From Kitasatospora sp. NBC_00458 (GTDB taxonomy: Bacteria; Actinomycetota; Actinomycetes; Streptomycetales; Streptomycetaceae), in NCBI RefSeq assembly GCF_036013975.1, contig NZ_CP107904.1:5605001-5669000 (forward strand): DNA of 64,000 nucleotides, read 5' to 3'. The notes under the pieces were generated by a model, which saw only the letters and a program-made list of their open reading frames with translations, did not search any database and was not told where the DNA came from. The first letter of the stretch is position 1. The number at the start of each line of letters is the position of its first letter. The position numbers were made by a program, and so were the translations under genes. Below, piece by piece: positions 8,303-18,008 of this stretch.

Positions 8303-8333
8303 GGCGCCCGGCAGGACCGGCCTGCCGGGCGCC
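8303..8333 (-). terminator. hairpin terminator of the amino acid ABC operon
   Basis: There is a perfect 13-bp stem (8303-8315 with 8321-8333) and a five-base loop, about 50 bases past the ATPase stop. It carries no U-tract. Confidence 0.65.
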
Positions 8334-8381
8334 GGGGCGGGCGCGTTCGGGGCGCCCCGGATCGGGGCGCCCCGGCCCGGG

Positions 8382-9182
8382 TCAGAGCACCTTGGAGAGG
8401 AACGCGCGGGTGCGCTCGTGCTGCGGGTCGGTGAGGACCTGGCGCGGGTCGCCGGACTCGACGACCACGCCGCCGTCCATGAACACCAGCGCGTCGCCGA
8501 CCTCGCGGGCGAAGCCCATCTCGTGGGTGACGACCACCATGGTCATCCCCTCCTCGGCGAGGCCGCGCATGACGTCGAGGACGTCGCCGACCAGCTCGGG
8601 GTCGAGCGCCGAGGTGGGCTCGTCGAAGAGCATCAGCTTGGGCTTCATGGCCAGGGCCCGGGCGATCGCCACCCGCTGCTGCTGGCCGCCGGAGAGCTGG
8701 GACGGGTAGTTCTTCGCCTTGTCGGCCAGGCCGACCCGCTCCAGCAGGGCCATCCCGCGCTCCCGGGCGGCGCTCCTGCTCTCGCCCTTGACCTGCACCG
8801 GCGCCTCGATGATGTTCTCTATGGCGGTCATGTGCGGGAACAGGTTGAAGCGCTGGAAGACCATGCCGATGTCGCGCCGCTTCAGCGCGACCTCGCTGTC
8901 CTTGAGCTCGTAGAGCCGGTCGCCCTTCTGGCGGTAGCCGACGAGGTCGCCGTCCACCCAGAGCCGGCCGCCGTTGATCTTCTCCAGGTGGTTGATGCAC
9001 CGGAGGAAGGTCGACTTGCCGGAGCCGGAGGGGCCGATCAGGCAGAACACCTCGCCCTGCTTGACCTCCAGGTCGATGCCCTTGAGGACGTGCACGGCAC
9101 CGTAGGACTTGTGGACGTTCTCGGCGCGGACCATCGGGCCGCCCTGGGGGGCGTCGGCGGTCGGCTTGGTCAGATCGGTCAT
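8382..9182 (-). CDS. polar amino acid ABC transporter ATP-binding protein
   Basis: ATPase of the GlnQ/HisP group, 266 residues. It shows Walker A GPSGSGKST, Q-loop FQRFNLFPHMTA, signature LSGGQQQR, Walker B LMLFDEPTSALD and switch histidine VVVTHEMGFAREV. The ATG start overlaps the permease stop as ATGA (9179-9182). It is closely similar to the second ATPase in this window (51411-52205), including the GYRQKGDRL segment that is typical of one actinobacterial subgroup. It is last in an operon of binding protein, permease and ATPase. The substrate is a polar amino acid, unspecified. Confidence 0.93.
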   Translation of the reverse strand: MTDLTKPTADAPQGGPMVRAENVHKSYGAVHVLKGIDLEVKQGEVFCLIGPSGSGKSTFLRCINHLEKINGGRLWVDGDLVGYRQKGDRLYELKDSEVALKRRDIGMVFQRFNLFPHMTAIENIIEAPVQVKGESRSAARERGMALLERVGLADKAKNYPSQLSGGQQQRVAIARALAMKPKLMLFDEPTSALDPELVGDVLDVMRGLAEEGMTMVVVTHEMGFAREVGDALVFMDGGVVVESGDPRQVLTDPQHERTRAFLSKVL

Positions 9183-10153
9183 ACGTGACCACCTCCCTCG
9201 ATCCCCGGGACCACGTCGTGCTGGGTCTTCGGGGTGCGCTTCCCGGCGAACAGGCCCCGCAGTCGCTGCAGCGGGGTGGGCGGGAGGGTCCGGTTGGAGC
9301 CGCGGGCGTAGTGCCGCTCGATGTAGTACTGGCCGATGGTCAGCACGGAGGTGAAGGCGAGGTACCAGAGGCTGACCACGATCAGGATCGGGATGTTCTG
9401 GTAGTTCCGAGAGTAGATGATCTGACCGGCGCGGAAGATCTCCTCCAGGGAGATCACGGAGACCAGCGAGGTGGTCTTGAGCATCGAGATGGTCTCGTTG
9501 CCGGTCGGCGGGATGATCACCCGCATCGCCTGCGGCAGGATGACCCGCCGCATGGTCGTGAACTGGCTCATGCCGAGCGCGTGCGACGCCTCGGCCTGGC
9601 CCTCGTCCACCGACTGGATGCCGCCGCGGACGATCTCCGCCATGTAGGCGGCCTCGTTCAGGCCGAGGCCCAGCAGGGCGGCGACGAAGGTCGGGATCAG
9701 CACGTTGGTGGACTCGGACCAGAACTCCGGTCCCCACGGCACGCCGATCGAGAGCTTGGCCCAGATCAGGCCGAGGAAGTTCCAGAACACCAGCTGCACC
9801 AGCACCGGGGTGCCGCGGAAGACCCAGATGTAGATCCAGGCGGTGCCGGAGAGCAGCGGGTTCCGGGAGAGCCGCATCACCGCGAGGATGATGCCGCCGA
9901 CCACACCCATGATCATGGCGAGCGCGGTCAGCTCCAGCGTGACGAGCATGCCGTGCACGATGCTGTCGTGGAAGAGGTACTTCCCGACGATGTCCCACTT
10001 GAAAGCGGGGTTGGTGAAGAGGGCGCTCAGCAGCATCGCGCCGAGGACGGCGATGACGACGGCGCCCGCCCAGCGTCCGGGGTGGCGGACCGGGACGGCC
10101 TTGATGGTCTCAGGCCGTCCCTTCTCCGCGTGCCCCTTGTCCAGAGAGTTCAC
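9179..10153 (-). CDS. polar amino acid ABC transporter permease (HisM/GlnP type)
   Basis: Membrane subunit with about five helices and the EAA loop that docks on the ATPase (GMSQFTTMRRVILPQAMRVIIP). The C-terminus has the GQYYIERHYARG...PPTPLQ tail shared by all three amino acid permeases of this window. The start was set at GTG 10153 (VNSLDKG) with GAGG seven bases upstream. An earlier in-frame start would lie within the binding-protein gene. The stop is coupled to the ATPase start, and the binding-protein gene ends 37 bases upstream. Confidence 0.92.
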   Translation of the reverse strand: MNSLDKGHAEKGRPETIKAVPVRHPGRWAGAVVIAVLGAMLLSALFTNPAFKWDIVGKYLFHDSIVHGMLVTLELTALAMIMGVVGGIILAVMRLSRNPLLSGTAWIYIWVFRGTPVLVQLVFWNFLGLIWAKLSIGVPWGPEFWSESTNVLIPTFVAALLGLGLNEAAYMAEIVRGGIQSVDEGQAEASHALGMSQFTTMRRVILPQAMRVIIPPTGNETISMLKTTSLVSVISLEEIFRAGQIIYSRNYQNIPILIVVSLWYLAFTSVLTIGQYYIERHYARGSNRTLPPTPLQRLRGLFAGKRTPKTQHDVVPGIEGGGHV

Positions 10154-10190
10154 GGTGTGGCCTCGGGGGAGAGAGGAATCCGGCGGAGGG

Positions 10191-11117
10191 TCAGCTGACG
10201 GCGCCGTTGAGCGTGGACTTGTCGAGGGCACCGGCCTCGACGCCCCACTTGGAGAGGATCTGCTTGTAGGTGCCGTCGTCGATCAGCGACTGGACGGCGC
10301 CCTGGACGGCCGGCGCGAGCGCCGAGCCCTTGGCGAGGGCGATGCCGTAGGGGGCCGAGTCGTAGGTGGCGCCGAGCTTCTCCAGCTGGCCGCCGGACTG
10401 CTTGATCGCGTAGTCGACGACCGGGGAGTCGGCCATCATCGCCTGGTCGCGGCCGGAGACCACCGCGTTGGTGACGTCGGTCTGCAGGTCGAACTTGTCG
10501 CCGTCGTTGACGACGCCCGGCTTGCCGGCCTTGACGCAGGCGGGGCTGCGGGTGTCGGTGATCTCCTGCGCCTGGGTGGTGCCGGTCTGGACGGCGATCT
10601 TCTTGCCGCAGAGGTCGTCGGCGCTGATCTTGTCCGGGTTGCCCTTCTTCACGGCGATCGCGCTGCCGGCGTTGAAGTAGGTGACCAGGTCGACGGTCTG
10701 CTCGCGCTCCTTGTTGTCCGTGAGGGACGACATGCCGAGCTGGAACTTGTTCGACTGGATGCCCGGGATGATCGCGGTGAACTGCGAGTCCTGGACGTCC
10801 GCCTTGAGGCCGAGCTTGGCGGCGACGGCGTTGGCCAGGTCGACGTCCATGCCGACGATCTTGCCGCTGTCGTCCTTGAACTCGTTCGGCGCGTACGAGG
10901 CGTCCGTACCGACCACGATCTTGCCGGACGACTTGACGTCGGCGGGCACGAGCGCCGCCAGCTTGTCGTCGGCCTTGACCTCGTTGACGGTTGCGGAGGC
11001 GTTCGGCGCGCCGCTGCTCTCTTCCTTGCTGCTGCCGCAGGCGGTCAGCACGAGCGACGCGGACGCGAGCACGGCCGCGCCGGCGAGGAGACGGGTGCGC
11101 TTGGTACGGACGATCAT
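10191..11117 (-). CDS. polar amino acid ABC transporter substrate-binding lipoprotein
   Basis: SBP_bac_3 fold lipoprotein, 308 residues, with lipobox VLTAC and lipidated Cys27. The mature chain shows the family signature GKIVVGTDASYAPNEF and the two-cysteine pattern DLCGKKIAVQTGTTQ ... ACVKAGKP, probably a disulphide. The C-terminal ILSKWGVE is also conserved. It is the first gene of a three-gene transporter operon. A separate paralogue of the same length lies upstream (11625-12551). The start is ATG 11117 after AGGAGGAG. Confidence 0.93.
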   Translation of the reverse strand: MIVRTKRTRLLAGAAVLASASLVLTACGSSKEESSGAPNASATVNEVKADDKLAALVPADVKSSGKIVVGTDASYAPNEFKDDSGKIVGMDVDLANAVAAKLGLKADVQDSQFTAIIPGIQSNKFQLGMSSLTDNKEREQTVDLVTYFNAGSAIAVKKGNPDKISADDLCGKKIAVQTGTTQAQEITDTRSPACVKAGKPGVVNDGDKFDLQTDVTNAVVSGRDQAMMADSPVVDYAIKQSGGQLEKLGATYDSAPYGIALAKGSALAPAVQGAVQSLIDDGTYKQILSKWGVEAGALDKSTLNGAVS

Positions 11118-11624
11118 GGGGGAGATCTCCTCCTGAGGGAGAGGTCGGGCGGAGCGCGCCGCGGGGGAGCGGCACACCGGTGCAGCAGGCCGTACGGCGC
11201 TGTACGGGTGGGGCAGGGTGACTGCGCTGGGTGGTGCGGGTACTGCGTCTCCGCCACCGTCCGCCGAGGTGGGCGTTTGACCGAACCGCCTCGACCAGTG
11301 GCCGGCTCGATCCGAGATGGGGGGAATCCTGCCATCTGATGACGGTCGGTTGGTCCTTATTCAGATCAAAATCGGATAACGAGGGGGCGTGCTGTCCGCT
11401 ATTCGGACGGATACCGTGTCCCTGTCACCCTGCGTATAAGTATGCAGATCCCTTTGCGGTCCGCCCGGAGGCCCGCCCGGGTGCTCGCCCGAATTGCGGC
11501 TGCCCGCTCCCGCCCCGTCTTCCCGGCCCGTTCCGACCCCCTGTCGACCCCCCCGTGGCCCCCCCTGTCCGACCCCTGCCGGCCCCGCGCCCGCCCGGAC
11601 GCGGGGCCGTGCTCCCCGTCCCGC
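11118..11624. other. 507-bp intergenic region between the two paralogous binding-protein genes
   Basis: No gene is seen. The part near 11340-11460 is unusually AT-rich for this genome (TTATTCAGATCAAAATCGG; CGTATAAGTATGCAG) and should hold the promoter of the downstream importer operon. An imperfect palindrome CTGCGTATAAGTATGCAG lies at 11430-11447. The segment 11480-11620 is C-rich and without obvious structure. Confidence 0.5.
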
Positions 11625-12551
11625 TCAGATGCCGCCGTTGACCACCGCGTTCTGGGCCGCGCCCGCGGAGACGTTCCACTTGGCGAGGATCTTGTCGTAC
11701 TCGCCGCTGCGGATCAGCTGGTCGACCGCCTTGGCCAGGACGTCCCGCAGCTCGGTGTCCTCCTTGCGCAGCGCGATCCCGTACGGGTTGGACCGGGACT
11801 GCGAGCCGGTCACCTCGAAGCGGTTGCCGCCGTCGGTGGTCTTGGCCGCGTAGGCGGCCACCGGGAAGTCGTTCAGGCCGGCCTGCGCGGCGCCCGAGGC
11901 GACCTCGGCCAGCGCCTTGGAGTCGGTGTCGAACTTGTGCACGGTGAGCGGCTTCCCGGCCCGGGTGCAGGCCGTCACCTGACGGGTGACGATCTCGTCC
12001 TGGGTGGTGCCCTGCTGCACCGCGACCGTCCGGCCGCACAGGTCGTCCAGGGTGTGGATGCCCTTGGGGTTCCCCTTCGGCACCACCAGCGAGGTGCCGG
12101 CGATGAAGTAGTCCACGAAGTCCACGCCGGGGCCGGTCTGCTTGCCCGTGTCGTCCACGCCCTCCCGGCGCTGGCGGATGTCGCTCAGCGCCGACATCAC
12201 CACGTCGAACTGCTTCTTGTGCAGGTCCGGTATCAGCTTGTCGAACGGGGTGTCGACGTACTCGACCCGCAGGTCGAGGATCCGGCCGAGGGCCGTGGCG
12301 ATGTCCGGGTCGAGACCGTCCGGCTTGCCGTCGGCGCCGCGGAACTGCACCGGCGGGTAGTTCACGTCCATCCCGATCCGGAGCGTCTTCGCCGTCTGCT
12401 GGGCCTTCGGGATCTTCCCGCGGATCTCCTGGAGCGGGTCCTTCGCGGCCTCCTCGCCGCCGCCGCCGCAGCCGCTCAGCAGCAGGGCTCCGGCGGTGGC
12501 CAGCGCGAGTGCGGCGGCGGCCGGTCGTCGGGAGTGGGGGCGGTGATGCAT
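11625..12551 (-). CDS. second polar amino acid ABC transporter substrate-binding lipoprotein
   Basis: Paralogue of the next binding protein, also 308 residues, with lipobox LLSGC and lipidated Cys28. It keeps the SBP_bac_3 features: LRIGMDVNYPPVQFRGADG, the disulphide pair DLCGRTVAVQQGTTQ ... ACTRAGKP, and ILAKWNVSAG at the end. It has its own strong binding site (AGGAGCACC) and is separated from the downstream operon by 507 bases with a probable promoter. It may therefore be expressed independently and offer the same permease/ATPase a second ligand. That sharing is inferred, not shown. Confidence 0.92.
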   Translation of the reverse strand: MHHRPHSRRPAAAALALATAGALLLSGCGGGGEEAAKDPLQEIRGKIPKAQQTAKTLRIGMDVNYPPVQFRGADGKPDGLDPDIATALGRILDLRVEYVDTPFDKLIPDLHKKQFDVVMSALSDIRQRREGVDDTGKQTGPGVDFVDYFIAGTSLVVPKGNPKGIHTLDDLCGRTVAVQQGTTQDEIVTRQVTACTRAGKPLTVHKFDTDSKALAEVASGAAQAGLNDFPVAAYAAKTTDGGNRFEVTGSQSRSNPYGIALRKEDTELRDVLAKAVDQLIRSGEYDKILAKWNVSAGAAQNAVVNGGI

Positions 12552-13167
12552 GGAGGTGCTCCTGTGGGAGGGGTGGAGTGGCACCGCAGCGTCGCGGAGG
12601 TGTACGCGAGATGGCGGGATGAGGGATCCTCCCATCCCGCTCTGCCGGGCCCGTGGGCGGGTGTGTCAGAATTCGGTACCGGGTGACCCCCGACGCTCGA
12701 ACCAGACCGCCGAGCCGCAACCGGCTCGGGGTGCGCAGGAACGGAAGTCCATGACGTCGACTCCGTATCCGAGGCACCGGCCTCCCCTCCGTGTCTGCGT
12801 TCACTCCTGCGGGTGCGCGTGCTCGTTCGCCATTGCCGCCGCCGGGGCCCGGTGCTCGCGACACCTGGTGCCCCAGGTGGCCGTGAGGCGTATGACAAGC
12901 ATGTGACTTGGACGAAAAGGCATGGGTGCGATGCCGTCGTCCGACCTACGCTCGGCCCGGAAGCACAACGCAGCTCACACAACTCGAATAAAACCCTCAT
13001 CCGAGGGCGCTCGTCCGACGGCGGCGCCCCGACCCGGCCTTCCCCGGGGGCGTCCCGGCGTCCCCGGACACCGGTTACCGGTCACCGCTGACCGGACGTC
13101 GAGCCCGGCCGGGCCGTCCGCTCCGTCGGTGGTGCGCCCTCGCTCGATCAATGACGAAGAGGTCATC
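12552..13167. other. 616-bp divergent intergenic region before the malic enzyme
   Basis: It contains the promoters of the second binding protein (minus) and of the malic enzyme (plus). A hairpin or operator with CACCTGG (12862-12868) and CCAGGTG (12873-12879) separated by four bases lies 290 bases before the malic enzyme. Open frames here lack binding sites and family resemblance, and I see no gene. Confidence 0.5.
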
Positions 13168-14364
<1,197 letters not shown>

Positions 14365-14372
14365 CGCGTGCC

Positions 14373-14406
14373 GGGGGAGCGCCGCCCTTCCGGGGGGCGC
14401 TCCCCC
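14373..14406 (+). terminator. hairpin terminator of the malic enzyme gene
   Basis: There is an 11-bp stem, GGGGGAGCGCC (14373-14383) with GGCGCTCCCCC (14396-14406), nine bases after the stop. Confidence 0.65.
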
Positions 14407-14473
14407 GCCCCGGGACGCGCGTCACACGGTCACGCGGTTCCGGCCCCGGGCGCCCGCCGCTATCGTCCGGACC

Positions 14474-15436
14474 ATGTTTGCTGCCTACGCCGCACGAATC
14501 GACGCAGACGACCCGCTCGCCGGGCTGGAGCTGGGCGAACGCCCCGAACCGGAGGCCCGCCCCGGGTGGAGCGTGGTCACGGTCAAGGCCGCCAGCCTGA
14601 ACCACCACGACCTCTGGTCGCTGCGGGGGGTGGGCCTGCCGGCCGGGAGGCTGCCGATGATCCTCGGCTGCGACGCCGCCGGGATCGACGAGCACGGCAA
14701 CGAGGTGGTCCTGCACTCCGTCATCGGCCAGTCCGGCCACGGCGTCGGACCGGACGAGCCCCGCTCGATCCTGACCGAGCGCTACCAGGGCACCTTCGCC
14801 CGGCAGGTGGCCGTCCCCACCTGGAACCTGCTGCCCAAGCCCGCCGGGCTCTCCTTCGAGCAGGCCGCATGCCTGCCCACCGCCTGGCTGACCGCCTACC
14901 GGATGCTGTTCACCAACGCCGGGGTGCGTCCGGGCGACACCGTCCTGGTGCAGGGCGCCGGCGGCGGCGTGTCCACCGCGCTGGTGGTCCTCGGCAAGGC
15001 GGCCGGGCTGCGGGTCTGGGTCACCGGCCGGGACGAGGCCAAGCTCGCCCGGGTCCTGGAGCTCGGCGCCGACGCGGCGTTCCCCAGCGGGGCCCGGCTG
15101 CCCGAGCGGGTGGACGCGGTGATGGAGACGGTCGGCGCCGCGACCTGGTCGCACTCGGTGAAGTCGCTCCGGCCCGGCGGCACGATCGTCATCTCCGGCG
15201 CCACCTCCGGCCCCAGCCCGGCCGCCGCGGAGCTGAACCGGATCTTCTTCCTGGAGCTCAAGGTGGTCGGCTCCACCATGGGGGACAAGGACGAGCTGGC
15301 GGGACTGCTCTCGTTCTGCGCCACCACCGGCGTCCGCCCGGTGATCGACACGGTGCTGCCGCTGGCCGGGGCCCGGGACGGCTTCGCCCGGCTCGCCGCG
15401 GGCGACGTCTTCGGGAAGATCGTCCTGACCCCCTGA
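14474..15436 (+). CDS. MDR-family zinc-type alcohol dehydrogenase/quinone oxidoreductase-like protein
   Basis: Medium-chain dehydrogenase/reductase, 320 residues. A GroES-like N-terminal domain has KAASLNHHDLWSLRGVG and the LGCDAAG turn. The Rossmann domain contains GAGGGVSTALVVLGKAAG. Structural-zinc cysteines are absent, which points towards the quinone oxidoreductase or YhdH-like branch rather than classical alcohol dehydrogenases. The NADP-binding preference cannot be fixed by eye. It stands alone between two terminators. Confidence 0.88.
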   Translation: MFAAYAARIDADDPLAGLELGERPEPEARPGWSVVTVKAASLNHHDLWSLRGVGLPAGRLPMILGCDAAGIDEHGNEVVLHSVIGQSGHGVGPDEPRSILTERYQGTFARQVAVPTWNLLPKPAGLSFEQAACLPTAWLTAYRMLFTNAGVRPGDTVLVQGAGGGVSTALVVLGKAAGLRVWVTGRDEAKLARVLELGADAAFPSGARLPERVDAVMETVGAATWSHSVKSLRPGGTIVISGATSGPSPAAAELNRIFFLELKVVGSTMGDKDELAGLLSFCATTGVRPVIDTVLPLAGARDGFARLAAGDVFGKIVLTP

Positions 15437-15444
15437 ACGCGGAG

Positions 15445-15473
15445 GTCCGGCACCCCCCCGGGGGGTGCCGGAC
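15445..15473. terminator. bidirectional hairpin between the oxidoreductase and PadR genes
   Basis: There is a 14-bp perfect inverted repeat (15445-15458 with 15460-15473) between convergent genes. It is likely shared by both. Confidence 0.65.
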
Positions 15474-15492
15474 CCGGTGGCCGTCGGGCGGA

Positions 15493-16626
15493 TCAGCCCA
15501 GCAGGCGCTTCAGCCGCTCGCCGGCGGCGGCCAGCACCGTACGGGCCTCGGCCAGCCGGTCGGGGCCGACGCCGCCGTCCCGGGCCGCGTCGCGGACCTG
15601 GTCGCGGAACCGGTCGAGCAGCCGCTCCAGCTCCCGGGCCGGGTCCCCGGCCGGGTCGGTGGCCGCCCACCCGGGCAGGTCGGCCGGGGCCGCGCCGGCC
15701 GACTCCTCGTCGTCGAGGTCGATCCGGGTGACGGTGACCTTCTCGGCCGCCCGGTCGGCGGTCCGCCCGGCGCGCCCGGCGCGTCCGGTCCGCTCCCCGG
15801 CCGACTCGTCGGTCCGCTCCTCGGCGGGGTGGCCCCAGCGGGCCGCGTCGGCGAGCCCGGCCAGGCCCTTGGTCAGCTCGGAGAGCCCCTCGGCCAGTCC
15901 GGTCGGCCAGTCACCGCGCGCGGCGTGGTCGCGGACCTGCTGCTCCACCCGGCGCTTGATCCGCAGCGCCTCCTGCTGCGCCGCCGTGCGGGCCGCCCGG
16001 GACTGCTCGCGCAGCCGGCGGGCCTCCTCCTCGGCCGCCTTGGCCTTGGCCTTGGCGGCCTTCTCCTGCTCCTTGGCCCGCTTGGCCTGGTCCCTGGCCT
16101 GCCGCTTGAACTCGGCGAACTCCTCCTTGGCGCGCTGCCAGGCCTCCTTGTCGCTCCACGGCCCGGACCACGGGCTGCCCTCCCCGGTGCCGCCCCCGTT
16201 CCCGTCCCCGTCCGCCTCCGGGGCTCCGGGCCCGCTCCGCCGGGCCTGCTTCGCGGCGCCCCACAGCTGCTCGCGAAGGTCCTTGGCGCTGTCCCGGACG
16301 TCTTCTCGGATCGCCCCGGCGAGCTGGGTCACCGAGTCGTGGATCTCCAGCTCCAGGTCGTCCAGCTCGCCCTGCCGGGCCTCCAGCTCGGCCCGGCCGG
16401 CGTCGGTGAGCCGGTAGACCTTGCGGCCGCCCTCGGTGCTGTGGGCGACCAGGCCCTCCTGCTCCAGCTTGGCGAGCCGCGGGTAGACGGTGCCGGCCGA
16501 GGGCGCGTACAGGCCCTGGAACCGCTCCTCCAGCAGGCGGATCACCTCGTAGCCGTGCCGCGGTGCCTCGTCCAGCAGCTTGAGCAGGTAGAGGCGGAGC
16601 CGGCCGTGGCCGAAGACGGGCGTCAT
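15493..16626 (-). CDS. PadR-family transcriptional regulator with long coiled-coil C-terminus
   Basis: The N-terminal winged helix, residues 1-85 (LRLYLLKLLDEAPRHGYEVI; YAPSAGTVYPRLAKLEQEGL), is a PadR DNA-binding domain. It is followed by a charged helical region of about 200 residues with many KAK/EEEAR repeats, then an acidic/alanine-rich tail. At 377 residues it is about twice the usual PadR length. It starts one base after the DUF4097 gene stop and is probably co-transcribed with it from the promoter overlapped by the two palindromes at 17567-17604. Autoregulation is inferred. Confidence 0.88.
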   Translation of the reverse strand: MTPVFGHGRLRLYLLKLLDEAPRHGYEVIRLLEERFQGLYAPSAGTVYPRLAKLEQEGLVAHSTEGGRKVYRLTDAGRAELEARQGELDDLELEIHDSVTQLAGAIREDVRDSAKDLREQLWGAAKQARRSGPGAPEADGDGNGGGTGEGSPWSGPWSDKEAWQRAKEEFAEFKRQARDQAKRAKEQEKAAKAKAKAAEEEARRLREQSRAARTAAQQEALRIKRRVEQQVRDHAARGDWPTGLAEGLSELTKGLAGLADAARWGHPAEERTDESAGERTGRAGRAGRTADRAAEKVTVTRIDLDDEESAGAAPADLPGWAATDPAGDPARELERLLDRFRDQVRDAARDGGVGPDRLAEARTVLAAAGERLKRLLG

Positions 16627-16627
16627 C

Positions 16628-17542
16628 TCAGGCCTCCTTGGTGAGGTCGGGGCCCTTGGTGAGGTCGGCGGCCGGCAGTTCCCGGACCACCACCTGGGCG
16701 TCCTCCTCGGCGTCGGGCCGGTGCAGCACGGTCACCGCGCCGGAGACGGTGGTCACCGAGAGGCTGCCCTTGCCGTCGCCGAGCTGGCCGGAGAGCCGCT
16801 TGGTGCCCCAGGAGCCGGCGACCTTGAGCTGCTCGAAGGAGGAGGAGAGGTCGCCGCTGGTGGTGCCGGCCTCGACCTTGGTGTCGGCGAGCGACGGGAG
16901 CCGGATGCCGACCGGGCCGCTGACCGTGGTGACCTTGATCTCGGTCGGGGTGGCGGCGGCGAGGTCCAGGGTGACCGCGCCGGTGACGGCGTTGACCGAA
17001 ACCTTGTCGGCGGTGCCGGCGACCACGGTGAGCTGGCCGGAGACGGTCTTCAGCTTGAGCTGGCCGGCCACCGACTGGGCGTCGACGTCGCCGGTGACGG
17101 TGTTGGCGTCGGTGCGGCCGGTCAGGCCGACCAGGGTGACGTCGGCGCTGGCGGTCTGCGCCGAGACGTGCGCGGTGAAGCCGGAGACCGTCGTCGCGGC
17201 CGAGACGGTGCCGACCTTGACCTCGGTGCCGGCGGGCACGGTCAGGGTGACCGCGGCGGTCCGCTTGTGCTTGAACGAGGAGAAGAAGCCCTTCACCGAG
17301 TCGACCGACTTGAGGACGTCGCCGAACTCGTTCCAGCTGCTGAGGTCCTTGTAGGTGACGGTGAGCACGCCGTCGACGAGGGTGACGTGCAGCGGCTCGC
17401 CCTTGAGCTCGGTGACCTCCAGGCGGGCCGGTCCCTCGGCGGCGACCACGTTGACCGTGCCGTCGACGGTCCGCACCTGGAGGGTCCGGACCTCGTCCTC
17501 GATGGTGATCCTGTCGGGTCCCTCGACCGTCCACTGGCTCAT
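16628..17542 (-). CDS. DUF4097-family beta-strand repeat protein
   Basis: Protein of 304 residues composed of short alternating strands (VSGQLTVVAGTADKVSVNAV; TGAVTLDLAAATPTEIKV), typical of the DUF4097/LiaF-like right-handed beta-helix adhesin fold. It has no signal peptide. The function is unknown. In actinobacteria it commonly pairs with a PadR regulator as here. The start is ATG 17542 with GGGAGG upstream, and the stop lies one base from the PadR start. The two palindromes lie in its upstream region. Confidence 0.85.
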   Translation of the reverse strand: MSQWTVEGPDRITIEDEVRTLQVRTVDGTVNVVAAEGPARLEVTELKGEPLHVTLVDGVLTVTYKDLSSWNEFGDVLKSVDSVKGFFSSFKHKRTAAVTLTVPAGTEVKVGTVSAATTVSGFTAHVSAQTASADVTLVGLTGRTDANTVTGDVDAQSVAGQLKLKTVSGQLTVVAGTADKVSVNAVTGAVTLDLAAATPTEIKVTTVSGPVGIRLPSLADTKVEAGTTSGDLSSSFEQLKVAGSWGTKRLSGQLGDGKGSLSVTTVSGAVTVLHRPDAEEDAQVVVRELPAADLTKGPDLTKEA

Positions 17543-17566
17543 GTCTGTCGCCTCCCGTTGGTGACT

Positions 17567-17604
17567 CGCGATGTATCGCGTTCTCTCCTGAAAACGATAT
17601 ATCG
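17567..17604. promoter_or_regulatory. twin PadR-type operator upstream of DUF4097-padR
   Basis: Two similar palindromes, CGCGATGTATCGCG (17567-17580, imperfect at the centre) and CGATATATCG (17595-17604, perfect), lie with centres 26 bases apart, about 25-62 bases before the start. Both contain the ATRTATCG core seen in PadR operators. They probably bind the co-encoded PadR protein as two dimers. Confidence 0.65.
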
Positions 17605-17716
17605 CGTGACGGCGAAGTCAAGGGAATCCGCCCGGACCCCGACCCGGAGCGGACCCGGACCGGACCCGGAGGCCGCCCCCGGGCGTCCCCTACGGGGCGG
17701 GCCGCGGCGGGAAGCA

Positions 17717-17754
17717 CGGAGGGCCCGGAGAGCGGTTGCTCTCCGGGCCCTCCG
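17717..17754 (-). terminator. hairpin terminator downstream of the 59-aa gene
   Basis: A perfect 17-bp stem (17717-17733 with 17738-17754) and a GGTT loop lie 27 bases past the stop of the small gene at 17782. Confidence 0.65.
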
Positions 17755-17781
17755 GGCCGTGGCCTGCGGCGGCCTACCGGG

Positions 17782-17961
17782 TCACTCGTCGTCCTCGTCG
17801 TCGAGCCGGGCCAGCCAGGTGGCCAGCCGCTCGACCGGGATCTCGAAGTCCGGGTTGAGGTCGACGAACTCGCGCAGGCGCTCGGCCAGCCACCCGAAGG
17901 TGACCTCCTCGTCGCCGCGCCGGCTCTCCAGCTCCTCGATGCCGCGGTCGGTGAAGTACAC
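17782..17961 (-). CDS. small conserved acidic protein (DUF6104-like), 59 aa
   Basis: A 59-residue open frame beginning VYFTDRGIEELESRR, with DEEVTFGWLAERLREFVD and LATWLARLDDEDDE later. From memory this matches a small protein conserved across Streptomyces (DUF6104) in both sequence and length. The function is unknown. It is strongly acidic and helical. The start is GTG 17961 with GGAG eight bases upstream. Codon use matches neighbouring genes. It lies 47 bases after the stop of the membrane Ser/Thr kinase gene and may share its transcript. Confidence 0.85.
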   Translation of the reverse strand: MYFTDRGIEELESRRGDEEVTFGWLAERLREFVDLNPDFEIPVERLATWLARLDDEDDE

Positions 17962-18008
17962 GGTTCGCTCCGGTCCGATGGGGATTCGACCCGGTCAGGA
18001 TAGTCGGG

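Noticed and set aside
12690..12770. Short minus-strand cysteine-containing frame beginning MDFRSCAPRAGC as a third leader peptide
   Set aside because: It lacks the RxHxDL...SAxC pattern and a ribosome binding site, and does not stand at a fixed distance from the binding-protein gene.
12550..12906. 118-aa plus-strand frame with many cysteines (RVCVHSCGCACSF)
   Set aside because: No binding site, poor codon bias at third positions, and it lies across two promoter regions. Probably chance in a GC-rich intergenic region.
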